Source: Alteripontixanthobacter maritimus
GTDB lineage: Bacteria; Pseudomonadota; Alphaproteobacteria; Sphingomonadales; Sphingomonadaceae
Assembly (NCBI RefSeq): GCF_003340475.1
Contig: NZ_QBKA01000002.1
Location: 257,501-321,500, forward strand
Length of the DNA: 64,000 nucleotides
Direction: 5' to 3'
Shown here: one piece after another, positions 27,864-36,897 of the stretch
Position numbering within the stretch: position 1 is the stretch's first letter
Layout of the letters: each line of letters opens with the position of its first letter
The notes under the pieces: generated by a model
What the model saw: only the letters and a program-made list of their open reading frames with translations
Databases searched by the model: none
What the model was told of the DNA's origin: nothing
Position numbers and translations under genes: made by a program

Positions 27864-28144
27864 GACGGGTTCTCCGCAATGACGGGCCTGCCGGGCGCGT
27901 CAGCCTCCGCGAGCCGGGTGAGGCCCTGCTTGGTGCTGCCGACAAGGATTTCCCGCCCGCGAAACTCGATCACGGCCAGCCTGACGCCGGGTGCGAGCAG
28001 GCTGGTTTCGACCAGCCGCACGGCCTTTTCCGCGCCGGGGCGGGCCAATTTGTCCTGCATCCGTTTCGACAAATACAGGCAGCCCCAGATCATCAGGCCG
28101 AGCAGCGGCAGCAGCAGTGCCAGTTTGAGAATATACCAGCCCAT
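27860..28144 (-). CDS. fliO: flagellar biosynthesis protein FliO
   Basis: A 94-residue protein with one N-terminal membrane helix (LKLALLLPLLGLMIWGCLYL) and a small cytoplasmic domain (RLVETSLLAPGVRLAVIEFR then REILVGSTKQGLTRL), the FliO pattern. It helps assemble FliP. It lies between fliN and fliP with one- and four-base overlaps. Confidence 0.88.
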   Translation of the reverse strand: MGWYILKLALLLPLLGLMIWGCLYLSKRMQDKLARPGAEKAVRLVETSLLAPGVRLAVIEFRGREILVGSTKQGLTRLAEADAPGRPVIAENPS

Positions 28145-28509
28145 CAGCCGTTTCCGCCGCCGGACATGTGTCCGCCATCTTCGCCCGCCATATGCACGAT
28201 GCGCAGCGCGAACCGCCCGTCATTGTTGACGATTTCGGCATGGGCGATGGTGCGGCCATTGACCTGTACGTCGAGCAATTCGTCGGTCATCCGGTCGAGC
28301 GGGACCACGCTGTCCTCCCCCAGCGCCATCACATCCTTCAGGCGCATGGTAGTCTGGCCCAGTTCGACCGAAACGCAGACATCGACGTCGCGCAAGAAGT
28401 CCAGCCCGCCAGCCGGCGCGGAAGCAGGAGCGGGTTTGTGCGGCGCGGCTTCGGCGGCGATGTCGCCCGCAATGTCGCCTGCAATATCGCCGGCAATATC
28501 AGTGGTCAT
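28144..28509 (-). CDS. fliN: flagellar motor switch protein FliN
   Basis: A 121-residue protein from the ATG at 28509, which overlaps the fliM stop. The C-terminal SpoA domain is clear: VDVCVSVELGQTTMRLKDVM, then LDVQVNGRTIAHAEIVN and FALRIV. The N-terminal tail starts with four near-identical DIAG/DIAA units coded by tandem 12-base repeats (28471-28506). FliN forms the base of the C-ring. The C-terminus adds a Gly-rich tail (GGHMSGGGNG). Confidence 0.92.
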   Translation of the reverse strand: MTTDIAGDIAGDIAGDIAAEAAPHKPAPASAPAGGLDFLRDVDVCVSVELGQTTMRLKDVMALGEDSVVPLDRMTDELLDVQVNGRTIAHAEIVNNDGRFALRIVHMAGEDGGHMSGGGNG

Positions 28510-29444
28510 GGTCGGTCCCCTTGGGTGGAAATTCTGGTCAGCCGCAGAGCGGCTCGGTCGTCGAAATTGCCGACCGTGCCATGCGCGATAATCCGTGCAT
28601 TGCGCCCCCTGCCGCCAACCGTCAGCGGTACATCGCGGCGCAAGGGCAGCGGAATCTCGTCGCCGGGCGAGAGGCGCGAAAGACGCGACAGCGGTAGCTT
28701 GATATCCGCCAATGTCGCGCGCAGCGGTAAGTCGATCTCGCCGAAGATCGGGCTGGTTGTCGTGGTAGTCTGGTCCGTCTTGTCCAGAGCGGCGGATGGC
28801 GCGCTGTCTTCGGCGGCACGGAGCCAAGCCGATAGGCCGGGGACATCAGCAATCAGCCGGATGCTCCACGAGGCAGATGCGTTTTCATCAGGCGCGGCCC
28901 CAGCTTCTTCCGAAACCTCCAGCGTCAACACGAAACATTCCGCGATCCGCCCGAATGGCACGATCCGGGCGACGGCATCGCTACGGCGCACGAGCGAAAC
29001 CGCATTGCCTTCGCCAAGGGCCGATCCGCAAGCGCGCGCCAGAACTGCGCCGAAGCGGTCCAGCATGAGATTGGCGGACATCGGCATGGTTTCCGGCAGG
29101 GGATCGGCGGTTTCGCCGGTTCCGCCAAACGCGCGGTCGCATAGCGACAGTGCAGCCGCGCCGCCTAGCGTCGCCACAATGGCATGCGGGCGGACGTCGT
29201 CTTCCAGCAGGAAATGTGCAGCCAGCGCGCCGCCGTCGGTCACGCAGACCGACGCGTCGGCGCGTTCCAGCTTGCAGGTCACGCGCGGGGCCTTGCCGCC
29301 CAACAGGCTGGCAAGCGGTTGTACCAGCGCGGCGGCAAATGCCTTGCCGAATGCTTCGGCGGCAATCGCAGGATCTGCGGCGGCGCGGGGTTCGCGCAGC
29401 AGCTCGGCACAATGCGCGGCCTTGGTCGGATGGGCGCGGTTCAC
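28506..29444 (-). CDS. fliM: flagellar motor switch protein FliM
   Basis: The GTG at 29444 overlaps the fliL stop and gives 312 residues. The middle domain contains the FliM FGGTGE motif (in CDRAFGGTGET) and the C-terminal SpoA domain is seen as LPLRATLADIKLPLSRLSRL followed by GDEIPL. The family N-terminal peptide (LSQxEIDALL) that binds phospho-CheY is not recognisable; the protein begins NRAHPTKAAHCAELLREP. FliM links FliG to FliN in the rotor. The sequence is divergent, but position and domains support the call. Confidence 0.85.
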   Translation of the reverse strand: MNRAHPTKAAHCAELLREPRAAADPAIAAEAFGKAFAAALVQPLASLLGGKAPRVTCKLERADASVCVTDGGALAAHFLLEDDVRPHAIVATLGGAAALSLCDRAFGGTGETADPLPETMPMSANLMLDRFGAVLARACGSALGEGNAVSLVRRSDAVARIVPFGRIAECFVLTLEVSEEAGAAPDENASASWSIRLIADVPGLSAWLRAAEDSAPSAALDKTDQTTTTTSPIFGEIDLPLRATLADIKLPLSRLSRLSPGDEIPLPLRRDVPLTVGGRGRNARIIAHGTVGNFDDRAALRLTRISTQGDRP

Positions 29445-30016
29445 TGGACGAGGTAGCTGCGGAAATAGATCGCATCGACGCCGCCAAAGCCTTCGCGTTC
29501 CGTCAAGACGCGGTTCGTGGCCTCGGCCAGACGCTTCTGCAGCTTCGCCTTGCCGGAAACCGAATAGGCATCGTCCTCGCTGGTGTTGGCGAGTTCTACC
29601 AGCATGGCGGATCGCACGGCCAATTCGTGCCGGTCGAGCCATTGCAGAACCCGCCCGTCATGCCGGGTGGAAGCAGCCAGGCTGACCTGCACGAGCCCGC
29701 TGGAATCCTTGAGGTTGGATGTAAAACCTTCTTCGAAATTGTAATAGACGGTGCGGTATTTGCTACCGCCTTCGCCATCGACTGCTTCGGATTGTTCCTT
29801 GTCAGTGCCTTCGGGGAAATAAGGGTCCTCGCTACCTTTTAGGACGAGGTGCGGCGTGTCCGGGCCATCATCTGCCGACGCGCTACCGATATAACCCATA
29901 TGCATCGCGCCCGCTGCGCCGCCTGCACCCATCGCCAGCAATACGGCGCCCAGCAGCAGGGGTTTGAGCTTGCTCTTTTTCTTGGGGACGGCGGTGTCGG
30001 TTGCAGGCGAAGTCAT
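29441..30016 (-). CDS. fliL: flagellar basal-body-associated protein FliL
   Basis: A 191-residue protein with a short charged N-terminus, one membrane helix (KPLLLGAVLLAMGAGGAAGAM) and a periplasmic domain ending in IYFRSYLVQ. The YYNFEEGFTSNLKDSSGLVQ and VSLAAS segment is the FliL core strand. FliL surrounds the stator and raises motor torque. It lies between fliK and fliM. Confidence 0.9.
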   Translation of the reverse strand: MTSPATDTAVPKKKSKLKPLLLGAVLLAMGAGGAAGAMHMGYIGSASADDGPDTPHLVLKGSEDPYFPEGTDKEQSEAVDGEGGSKYRTVYYNFEEGFTSNLKDSSGLVQVSLAASTRHDGRVLQWLDRHELAVRSAMLVELANTSEDDAYSVSGKAKLQKRLAEATNRVLTEREGFGGVDAIYFRSYLVQ

Positions 30017-30049
30017 GGGTCGGTTTCCTGTCGAAGTGTCGGGTGTGGA

Positions 30050-31414
30050 TCAGAGATAAAGCGCGCGGTCGGCCTGTTCGTCCTGCCGGATAGCGATGTC
30101 GGGCGCGTGCCTGTCGATCGCCTTGTCGGGGGAGGCGGACACGTTCTCGGTAGGCTGGCGCGTGCCTCTGCCAGCTTCGCCATCACGGTCCTGCGCACGG
30201 CCCTGGCTGTCATTGGTGCTGGTGCCGCCATGCTGGCTGGCTGCGTCGCGCAAGGCCTCGGCCGCGCTGACACGCTCGGGTTGGGCGATCGTTGTGATCT
30301 GTGCAGCCTGCGCCAATGCGTGCTGCGCGGCGGGCGCGAAATCCGGGTCGGCGCTGGCGAGCGCGACTTTCATGATACCGGCAGCAGCGCCGGCAGCCGT
30401 TCCCAGCGCTTCCATCCGCATGGACACCGGACCGAATTCGGTGTGGTTCATGGCGAGCTGTGCGCGGCCACCCATGGCGGTTTCCCGCGCGGCGGCGAGG
30501 CGGTCTACCAGCCCTTCGAAATCGTGGGTCGGGGCGGCTTGTGCAGGTTGTGTAATGGGCTGGGACGTGGCGGAAGCGATCGGCGCGGGTTGCAGCGTGA
30601 CGGACGGTGCCGGTTGCACTTGCGCCGGTGCTGCAACCGATGTTTCAGGTGCCGCGACGGTTACGGGGGCGGATGGTGCCGATGCGCCCTTCGGCGGCGT
30701 GGTCGCAGCGTCCATTACGCTGCCGCGCATATCCTTCAGCGCTGCGTACAAAGGGCCGGAAACAGCCATACCAGCAACCGCCAGCGTGGGCAGCGTGGGT
30801 GACGTGAGTTGCGCGGGTTGCGCGGGTGCCGCCCCGCCGGGTGTCGGAGCGTCGGCGGCGTGCGTGGTGGTCTGCTTGCCGCTTGCATCCACCGTGCGAA
30901 CCACTTGCCAGGCGGCCTGCCGGAACCCGTCGATACTGGTGATACGAAAATCTGTGGGCATGCCTTTGGCATTGGTGGCCTTTGGCCCTCCAGCCTGACC
31001 GGCGGATTCTGCAACTTCCCCGATCTCACCCGATACGACAGGTGCGCGGTTCAGCAACGGCAGGGGAAAAGTCTTTGCGGCGGGTAGCGTTTCTGCATCG
31101 AACTTGGTTGGCGCATCATCTTCCGGTGCCGATATGGCTGGCGCCAATGCGGCAAGCGGCTGCGCGATTTTCGGCAGCGAAACCGGCAGGTCCGGCAACG
31201 TCTCTCCGCCGGGTGGCAATTCCTTGCCGGTTGCTGCCGGAAGCGCGGTCGCTGTCGGGGCCGGCGCATCGATTATCGCAGACCATTCGACGAGCGACGC
31301 GAAATCCACGCCATCATCGCTAGTTCCCGCTTCCTGCGCTAAAGCGGCGGTTTTCTGGGAGATTTCCGCGCCTTTTATTGGTGTGGAAGAAAGCAGATCA
31401 GGCAGGCTCGTCAT
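30050..31414 (-). CDS. fliK: flagellar hook-length control protein FliK
   Basis: A 454-residue protein rich in Ala, Pro and Thr, with low-complexity linkers. The C-terminal domain contains the FliK core RAQLAMNHTEFGPVSMRMEA, which in the family binds FlhB to switch export specificity. The position between fliJ and fliL is standard. The long N-terminal part is a poorly conserved molecular ruler, as usual. Confidence 0.85.
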   Translation of the reverse strand: MTSLPDLLSSTPIKGAEISQKTAALAQEAGTSDDGVDFASLVEWSAIIDAPAPTATALPAATGKELPPGGETLPDLPVSLPKIAQPLAALAPAISAPEDDAPTKFDAETLPAAKTFPLPLLNRAPVVSGEIGEVAESAGQAGGPKATNAKGMPTDFRITSIDGFRQAAWQVVRTVDASGKQTTTHAADAPTPGGAAPAQPAQLTSPTLPTLAVAGMAVSGPLYAALKDMRGSVMDAATTPPKGASAPSAPVTVAAPETSVAAPAQVQPAPSVTLQPAPIASATSQPITQPAQAAPTHDFEGLVDRLAAARETAMGGRAQLAMNHTEFGPVSMRMEALGTAAGAAAGIMKVALASADPDFAPAAQHALAQAAQITTIAQPERVSAAEALRDAASQHGGTSTNDSQGRAQDRDGEAGRGTRQPTENVSASPDKAIDRHAPDIAIRQDEQADRALYL

Positions 31415-31471
31415 GCACGGTTCCTCGTTCCGGCCCGTTCGGGCTGCGCGCCGGTTGCGCGCTTCGCTGGG

Positions 31472-31873
31472 TTATCCTTTGCCCTTCACGTTTCGTGCCA
31501 AGTCGCGCGCCAAGTCGCGCACCGCGTCGTCTGCCCGGTCTCGCAGCACGGTGCAGCGGTGGTCCGCCTGCGCCAGTCTGGTCGCCGCGAGCGTGGCTTC
31601 GCCGGCAGCGTCGCGGCTGTCCTGCGCGGTCTGCCGGATCAAGGCCGAAACCTGCGCGGTAAAGCTGGCGCTGGCGGCCAGGTCGGCCCCCGAAGCTGGG
31701 CCTGTCACCGGTTTGGGCGCAAGTGTTTCGCTGCGCCGGGCAAGCGTTTCCAGGCGGCGATGCCGGTCCATCTGCTCGGCTGCGTCGCGCATGGCCGTGG
31801 TGCGCTCGATCGCGCGCACGCGTTGCATGCGGCGCAAGCGCGCGATCCGCGCGGCGTCAGTGCTCTGCGTCAT
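31472..31873 (-). CDS. fliJ: FliJ-like flagellar export chaperone
   Basis: A 133-residue, almost entirely helical and Arg/Ala-rich protein, whose start overlaps the end of fliI by 17 bases. It shows the coiled-coil composition of FliJ (RLRRMQRVRAIERTTAMRDA; TRLAQADHRCTVLRDRADDA) but little else is conserved in this family. FliJ couples the FliI ATPase to the export gate. The call rests on length, coiled coil and position after fliI. Confidence 0.7.
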   Translation of the reverse strand: MTQSTDAARIARLRRMQRVRAIERTTAMRDAAEQMDRHRRLETLARRSETLAPKPVTGPASGADLAASASFTAQVSALIRQTAQDSRDAAGEATLAATRLAQADHRCTVLRDRADDAVRDLARDLARNVKGKG

Positions 31874-33221
31874 GTATGCCGTCCTGCGTCATCAGCGCGG
31901 CAAGCGCGTCGATACTGTCCGCAAGCGCGGCGCGTATGTCCACATCCTGCGACAGGAAGCGGGTGAGTGCGGGGTGCATCGCCATCGCGCGATCGACATC
32001 GGCGTCGGCCCCTTCGCGGTAAGCGCCCATCAGCACAAGGTCGCGATTGCTTTCGTAATCCGCGATCAGCGCACGAAATTGCCGCGCCGCAGCGAGATGT
32101 TCGGGCGCGGTGACTGCGGTCATTACCCGGCTCAGCGAAGCGGGCACGTCGATGGCGGGATATTGGCCGCGCTGTGCCAGTTCGCGCGACAAAACGACAT
32201 GGCCGTCCAGAATGGCGCGCGCCGTATCGACCACCGGATCGTTGGCATCGTCGCCATCGGCGAGCACGGTATAAAGCCCGGTAACCGCCCCGCCGCTGCT
32301 GGTGGAATTGCCCGCCCGTTCGACCAGCCGGGTAATCGCAGCCAAAGCACTGGGGGGATAGCCGCGCGCTGCACCGGGCTCGCCCAGAAGCAACGCGATC
32401 TCGCGCGCTGCGTGAGCAACGCGGGTCAGGCTGTCCATGATGAGTAGCACGCGCTTGCCCGATTTGCGGTAATATTCCGCCAGCGAAGCGGCATATTGCG
32501 CCCCGCGCAGGCGCAGGTTGGGGGCATGGTCGGCGGGTACGGCGACCACGATGGTGCGCTTCGCCCGGTCCGCCTTGCCCGCGCCGCCCATATGCGCAGA
32601 TACGAAATCGCTGACTTCGCGGGCGCGCTCCCCGATCAGGCCGACGATTACGATATCGGCCTCGGCCCCGTGTGCAATCATGTCGATTAGTACCGATTTG
32701 CCCACGCCGGACCCGGCTACGATACCCATACGCTGGCCCACGCCCATGGTGGTGAGCGCATCGATCGCGCGTACGCCGGTGGCGAATGGTTCCGCCACGC
32801 TTGCGCGCTCCAGTGCGGTTTCGCGCAGACCGCCCAAGGGCCACAGCCGGTCGCCCCGGATCGGCGGGCCGCCATCGATCGGCTGGCCGAGACCATCTAC
32901 GGCGCGTCCCAGAAAGGCATCGCCAACCGGCACCTTGCCTGCTCGCCCGGACGCCCGGACCGGCGCACCGGGGGCCAGCATCACGCTATCGCCCAACATC
33001 ATCATCAGGCTGTGGCGACCGCGAAAGCCGATGACTTCGGCTGTCAGCGTGGGCGCACCATCCTGCGGTTCGATAGTGCACAGGCTGCCGATGGGCGCCG
33101 GCTGGCCGGAGACTTCCAATAAACCGCCATCGCAGGATTGTACTCGCCCGCGCCGGACGGGATCGAGCGCCAGCCGGGCTTTGTCATGGCGTTTGAAATG
33201 GTGTTCGAGGTGCTCAAGCAT
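31857..33221 (-). CDS. fliI: flagellum-specific ATPase FliI
   Basis: The ATG at 33221 (MLEHLEHHFKRHDKAR) lies within an eight-base overlap with fliH and gives 454 residues; the frame stays open further upstream inside fliH. Walker A is GSGVGKSVL and the F1-like catalytic region reads TIVVAVPADHAPNLRLRGAQ, then LLIMDSLTRVAHAAREIALL and the GAARGYPPSALAAITRLVERAG segment (cut at GYPPSALAAITRLVERAG). FliI, with FliH and FliJ, drives substrate delivery to the export gate. Confidence 0.95.
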   Translation of the reverse strand: MLEHLEHHFKRHDKARLALDPVRRGRVQSCDGGLLEVSGQPAPIGSLCTIEPQDGAPTLTAEVIGFRGRHSLMMMLGDSVMLAPGAPVRASGRAGKVPVGDAFLGRAVDGLGQPIDGGPPIRGDRLWPLGGLRETALERASVAEPFATGVRAIDALTTMGVGQRMGIVAGSGVGKSVLIDMIAHGAEADIVIVGLIGERAREVSDFVSAHMGGAGKADRAKRTIVVAVPADHAPNLRLRGAQYAASLAEYYRKSGKRVLLIMDSLTRVAHAAREIALLLGEPGAARGYPPSALAAITRLVERAGNSTSSGGAVTGLYTVLADGDDANDPVVDTARAILDGHVVLSRELAQRGQYPAIDVPASLSRVMTAVTAPEHLAAARQFRALIADYESNRDLVLMGAYREGADADVDRAMAMHPALTRFLSQDVDIRAALADSIDALAALMTQDGIHDAEH

Positions 33222-33897
33222 TGTCGTCTGACGCGCGGCCAGTATCGGCTGCATCGCCTGTATTATCTTCGTCGCAATGGCCGCCCAAAGCATCGGCAAT
33301 CGCGCGGCGCCATTCGGCGGGGCCGTCATGCACTTCGCCATCGGGGCCGGACAGCACCAGTGATCCACGCTCCAGCGTCTCGTCGATCTGCAATTCCAGC
33401 GATTCCAGGCAGTCGGGATCGAAGCAGTCGACATCGGCAGGATGCAGGCGCAGCGTCACATGGCCGCTATTTTCGCCCAGCCACCGCGCTGCTGCCTCAC
33501 AGCGGGCAACCAGCCGCTCTCCGTCGAGCGCCAGCGGTTGCAAGGTGCGTTCGCACAACGCCGTAATCGTCGCGACCAACCGCTGCGACAGAGCCTTGCA
33601 CGCGCTGTCGTCGGCCTTTTTCAAAGCGCAGGCGAGGCGTTCCCACCGGCCTTTCTCATCTGCGAATTCGGCTTCGGCCTCGGCTCGTCCAGCTGCTTTG
33701 GCTTCGGCCAGCGCGGCGGCATGGGCATCGTTTTGCGGCGGGGCTTCGGGCGCGGGGGCGCGGTCCCGGGCATAACGCCTGTCGGCCATGAAGGATTTCG
33801 CAAACGTGCCATCGCCTCGCCAGGCAGGCTGATCGTCCGCGGCTTGCGGATCCGGCACGATTTGCATGAAAGGCGCTGGTTCAAACAAAGTCGTCAT
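33214..33897 (-). CDS. fliH: flagellar assembly protein FliH
   Basis: The ATG at 33897 lies within the last codons of fliG (17-base overlap) and gives 227 residues. A charged, Ala-rich helical region (AAALAEAKAAGRAEAEAEFA) precedes a C-terminal V/F-ATPase E-subunit-like domain (VTLRLHPADVDCF, LEIQIDETLERGSLVL-type strand seen as LELQIDETLERGSLVL, then DGEVHDG). FliH is the inhibitor and anchor of FliI at the C-ring. Confidence 0.85.
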   Translation of the reverse strand: MTTLFEPAPFMQIVPDPQAADDQPAWRGDGTFAKSFMADRRYARDRAPAPEAPPQNDAHAAALAEAKAAGRAEAEAEFADEKGRWERLACALKKADDSACKALSQRLVATITALCERTLQPLALDGERLVARCEAAARWLGENSGHVTLRLHPADVDCFDPDCLESLELQIDETLERGSLVLSGPDGEVHDGPAEWRRAIADALGGHCDEDNTGDAADTGRASDDNA

Positions 33898-34903
33898 CGC
33901 CCGCCCCGAAAGCAATTTCGCCGCTTTCGCCCAGTTTGCGAGCCAGCGCGATGATGGCTTTTTGTGCGGCTTTCACGTCCTCGCCGCGGATGCGCCCGCG
34001 CAGTTCCATTTCGTCACGCACGCCGTCGGCAGCGCGGGTGGACATGGCGCCGAACACCGGATCGCGGTCGTCTTCGGGAAGACCCAGCAGCGCGTCTATC
34101 AGCTGTTCGCCATCCACGTCGCGGATGAGGCGGCCCATATCCTTAGGGTCCAGTTCCAGCACCATCGCGAATGTAAACATTTCCGCTTCGATCTTGCGGG
34201 CGAGATCGGCGTCGCGTTCGCCGATCGCCGGCACCACGAGCGTGGCCACGCTGGCGGCGGCGTTGTTGATAAGTTCGGCAGCCTCGCGCGGGCCGCCCAT
34301 GGTGAGCGCGGCCTTGCCAAAACGGGCGGCGATGCGCGCAGCCAGCAATTCGTCGAGCATCTCGACTGCGCTGGCGGATACAGGACCAAGCCGCGCGACC
34401 CGCTCTACCACTTGCGACTGGGTGGCAGCCGGCAGTTTACTGAGCACCTCGGCGGCCGGTTCCGGTTCCAGCAACAGCAGGAGCACGGCGATTGCCTGCG
34501 GATGTTCGCCATCGACCAGCGACAGGATAATTGAAGGTGCGAGCCAGCGCGCCAGTTCGAGCGAGGCGTTGGCCGTGGTGGGCGCGATGCGGGCCATCAG
34601 GCTGTCCGCTTTCATCTCGCCCAGCGCGCGGGTCATCGTGGTGTGCACCTGGCGCTGGCGGTTATACGCAGGTAAGGCCTCGTTATCGGCGCTGGCAATG
34701 AAACCGGCGATAGCGCTCTCAATGCGGTCGGGTCCGATTTCTCCCATCGCGCACATCGTTTCGCCGACGCGCTTCAGCTCGTCAGGTTCGAGTTTGGCGA
34801 GTACGGCGGCTGCTTCCTCGTCGCCCAGTAGCATCACGATAACGGCGGCGCGTTCGGCCTCGCTATTGATGCCCGCAGCGGTCGATGCTGGCGCGGCGGT
34901 CAT
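33881..34903 (-). CDS. fliG: flagellar motor switch protein FliG
   Basis: A 340-residue rotor protein. N-terminal AAVIVMLLGDEEAAAVLAKL, a middle region (EHPQAIAVLLLLLEPEPAAE) with the EHPQ motif of FliG, and a C-terminal domain ending EMELRGRIRGEDVKAAQKAI that carries the charged torque helix (Arg/Asp/Glu). FliG joins FliF to FliM and contacts the MotA ring. It overlaps fliF by four bases. Confidence 0.95.
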   Translation of the reverse strand: MTAAPASTAAGINSEAERAAVIVMLLGDEEAAAVLAKLEPDELKRVGETMCAMGEIGPDRIESAIAGFIASADNEALPAYNRQRQVHTTMTRALGEMKADSLMARIAPTTANASLELARWLAPSIILSLVDGEHPQAIAVLLLLLEPEPAAEVLSKLPAATQSQVVERVARLGPVSASAVEMLDELLAARIAARFGKAALTMGGPREAAELINNAAASVATLVVPAIGERDADLARKIEAEMFTFAMVLELDPKDMGRLIRDVDGEQLIDALLGLPEDDRDPVFGAMSTRAADGVRDEMELRGRIRGEDVKAAQKAIIALARKLGESGEIAFGAGDDDFV

Positions 34904-36513
34904 GCGGCGGGCTCCGCCAGCATCCGGCGCAGGGCGGTGGCGGCGCGGTCTGGTTGCTGCGTCGCTAGCGAGCGGGCAAGTGCCACCTGTTCGCGCAAGG
35001 CATCGTTATCGCGTGTGGCACCCGGCGGTGCCGGGTTAGACGCCTGAAGCTCGCCCCCATCGACTGGCCCATCTACGGGCGCTGCAACATCGCCTTGTTC
35101 GGCAGTATCATCGCGCTTGAGCGCTCGGACCATCGGGCGGACGCCGAACCAAAGCGCCAGAATGACGGCAATCAGCGCCACCGCGTTGCGCAGGATGGCG
35201 GCAAACCAGCTTGTCTCGTAAAATGGCGGTTCGGTAACTACGAGCGGGTCGAACTTGCCCGTTACCACGGTGACCTTGTCGCCTCGCTGATCGTCGGCAC
35301 CAACTGCGCTGGCAACAAGGGTTTCGATCTGTTTGGGCGTAACCGGGGCGATCTGGGCCATCGCCTCCTTGCTGAGCGCGACCGCGACCGACAGGCGGCG
35401 CACGGTGCCGGGACCATTGCTGGATACCGCAACCTCGCGGCCAAGTTCATAAGTACGCCGCGCGGTGCTGTCGCTGTCGGTGGTGCCGGCAGCGCCAGCC
35501 GCATCGGTGCCTTCCGGCGCGCCATCCACCAGCTCGCCCGCTGGTGGCGGGGTGTTGGCGGTGACGCCGGGAATGCCGGCTGCGGCGGCTGCATCGGCGC
35601 GGCTCGATCGCATTTCGGTCTCGGACCGGATCACGCCTTCCTTGTCGTAGGTTTCGCGCGCGCTGGTCTGTTCGCTCATGTCGAGATCGACCTGCACTTC
35701 GGTGGAAAAATTGCCTTCGCCCAGCATCGGGACGAGCAGGCTGGCGATCTGCAGCCGCAGTTTTTCCTCATGGTCGGCCTGCATCTTCAAGCGGTCTGTC
35801 CCGGCATCGGCAGTGGCGGAAATCAGGCGGCCATGCTGGTCGACCAGTTTCACCGCATCCGCCGTCATGCCGGGAACGGATCCGGCGACGAGGTTTACAA
35901 TAGCGGAAACCTGCGGCGGGGTCAGGCTGTGGCCGCGCGACAGGCGCACCATCACACTGGCGCTGGGGGCGGTGTTCTCGCGCACGAAAGCGGACCGTTG
36001 CGGCGTGGCGAGATGCACGCGCACCGCTTCCACCCCGTCGATCTCGCCGATGGTCAGCATCAGTTCGCGTTCGCGCACTTGCCGCAGGCGCTCCCCTTCC
36101 AGGGTACGGCTGGCGCCAAGGGGAATGTTGTTGAGCATCTCGCTGCCGGTTTCGGGCGCGGCAAGGCCGCCTTCCGATGCGACCAGCATCCGGGCGCGAT
36201 AAAGGTCGTCCTCCGCCACGCTGAGCATGCCGGTTGCGTTATCGATGTCGTAGTCAATCCCGCCGGTTTCCAGCGTTTCCACCACGCTTGCGCGCTCACC
36301 GTCGGACAGGCTGGTATAGAGCACGCGGCTCGGCCCGGTGGCGAGCGTCATCCACATGGCCGCCACCACCGCCAACGCGCCGATCCCGGCAATCGCGGGC
36401 AGGGCCTTGCGAATGGCGGGCTGCGCGAAGAACGCCCCAGCCTTTTGGCGGGCGGCGTCGGTGCCGCCAGTCAGCGGCATGGCGGGAGTGGTCTGGGAAA
36501 GCACGTCGGCCAT
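34900..36513 (-). CDS. fliF: flagellar MS-ring protein FliF
   Basis: A 537-residue protein with two membrane helices (about residues 35-53 and 440-460). The ring-building motifs are intact: LYTSLSDGERASVVETLETG, LAAPETGSEMLNNIPLGASR, RTLEGERLRQVRERELMLTI, and VRVHLATPQRSAFVRE. The C-terminal tail (LREQVALARSLATQQPDRAA) is the FliG-binding part. FliF is the first ring assembled in the membrane. Confidence 0.96.
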   Translation of the reverse strand: MADVLSQTTPAMPLTGGTDAARQKAGAFFAQPAIRKALPAIAGIGALAVVAAMWMTLATGPSRVLYTSLSDGERASVVETLETGGIDYDIDNATGMLSVAEDDLYRARMLVASEGGLAAPETGSEMLNNIPLGASRTLEGERLRQVRERELMLTIGEIDGVEAVRVHLATPQRSAFVRENTAPSASVMVRLSRGHSLTPPQVSAIVNLVAGSVPGMTADAVKLVDQHGRLISATADAGTDRLKMQADHEEKLRLQIASLLVPMLGEGNFSTEVQVDLDMSEQTSARETYDKEGVIRSETEMRSSRADAAAAAGIPGVTANTPPPAGELVDGAPEGTDAAGAAGTTDSDSTARRTYELGREVAVSSNGPGTVRRLSVAVALSKEAMAQIAPVTPKQIETLVASAVGADDQRGDKVTVVTGKFDPLVVTEPPFYETSWFAAILRNAVALIAVILALWFGVRPMVRALKRDDTAEQGDVAAPVDGPVDGGELQASNPAPPGATRDNDALREQVALARSLATQQPDRAATALRRMLAEPAA

Positions 36514-36516
36514 CTA

Positions 36517-36897
36517 TCAGACCCCCATCCGCATGATGTCTTGATAGGCGTTGAGCAGCTTGTTGCGGACCTGCAGCGTGGCTTCGAAAGCGACGCCGGA
36601 TTCCTGCCGCGCCAGCATGACCTGCGCGATATCGGTCACTTCGCCGCGTTCGTAGGCGGCGGTCATTTCCGACGATTTCAGCTGCGTCTGCTTGACCGTG
36701 TCGAGCGCATTGTCGAGCGTATCGGCAAAGCCGCCGCCCGCAGGTTTGGCCGTATCCACCGGTGCCGGCGATCCGGCGGCTCCGGTGCTCCCGGCATCAC
36801 GCAGGCCGCGCAGCGCGTCGGACTGGTCCACGATTTGCTGGCGCATAGCGATAACCTGCTGGAGGCCCGCTGCACCCGCTCCGCCGATTGCGCTCAC
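36517..36897 (-). CDS. fliE: flagellar MS-ring to rod adaptor FliE
   Basis: A 126-residue protein starting at a GTG that overlaps the upstream regulator stop (GTGA). The conserved C-terminal half reads GGFADTLDNALDTVKQTQLK, then DIAQVMLARQESGVAFEATL and QVRNKLLNAYQDIMRM, the family signature. FliE joins the MS-ring and the rod and is also a rod substrate of the export gate. Confidence 0.92.
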   Translation of the reverse strand: MSAIGGAGAAGLQQVIAMRQQIVDQSDALRGLRDAGSTGAAGSPAPVDTAKPAGGGFADTLDNALDTVKQTQLKSSEMTAAYERGEVTDIAQVMLARQESGVAFEATLQVRNKLLNAYQDIMRMGV

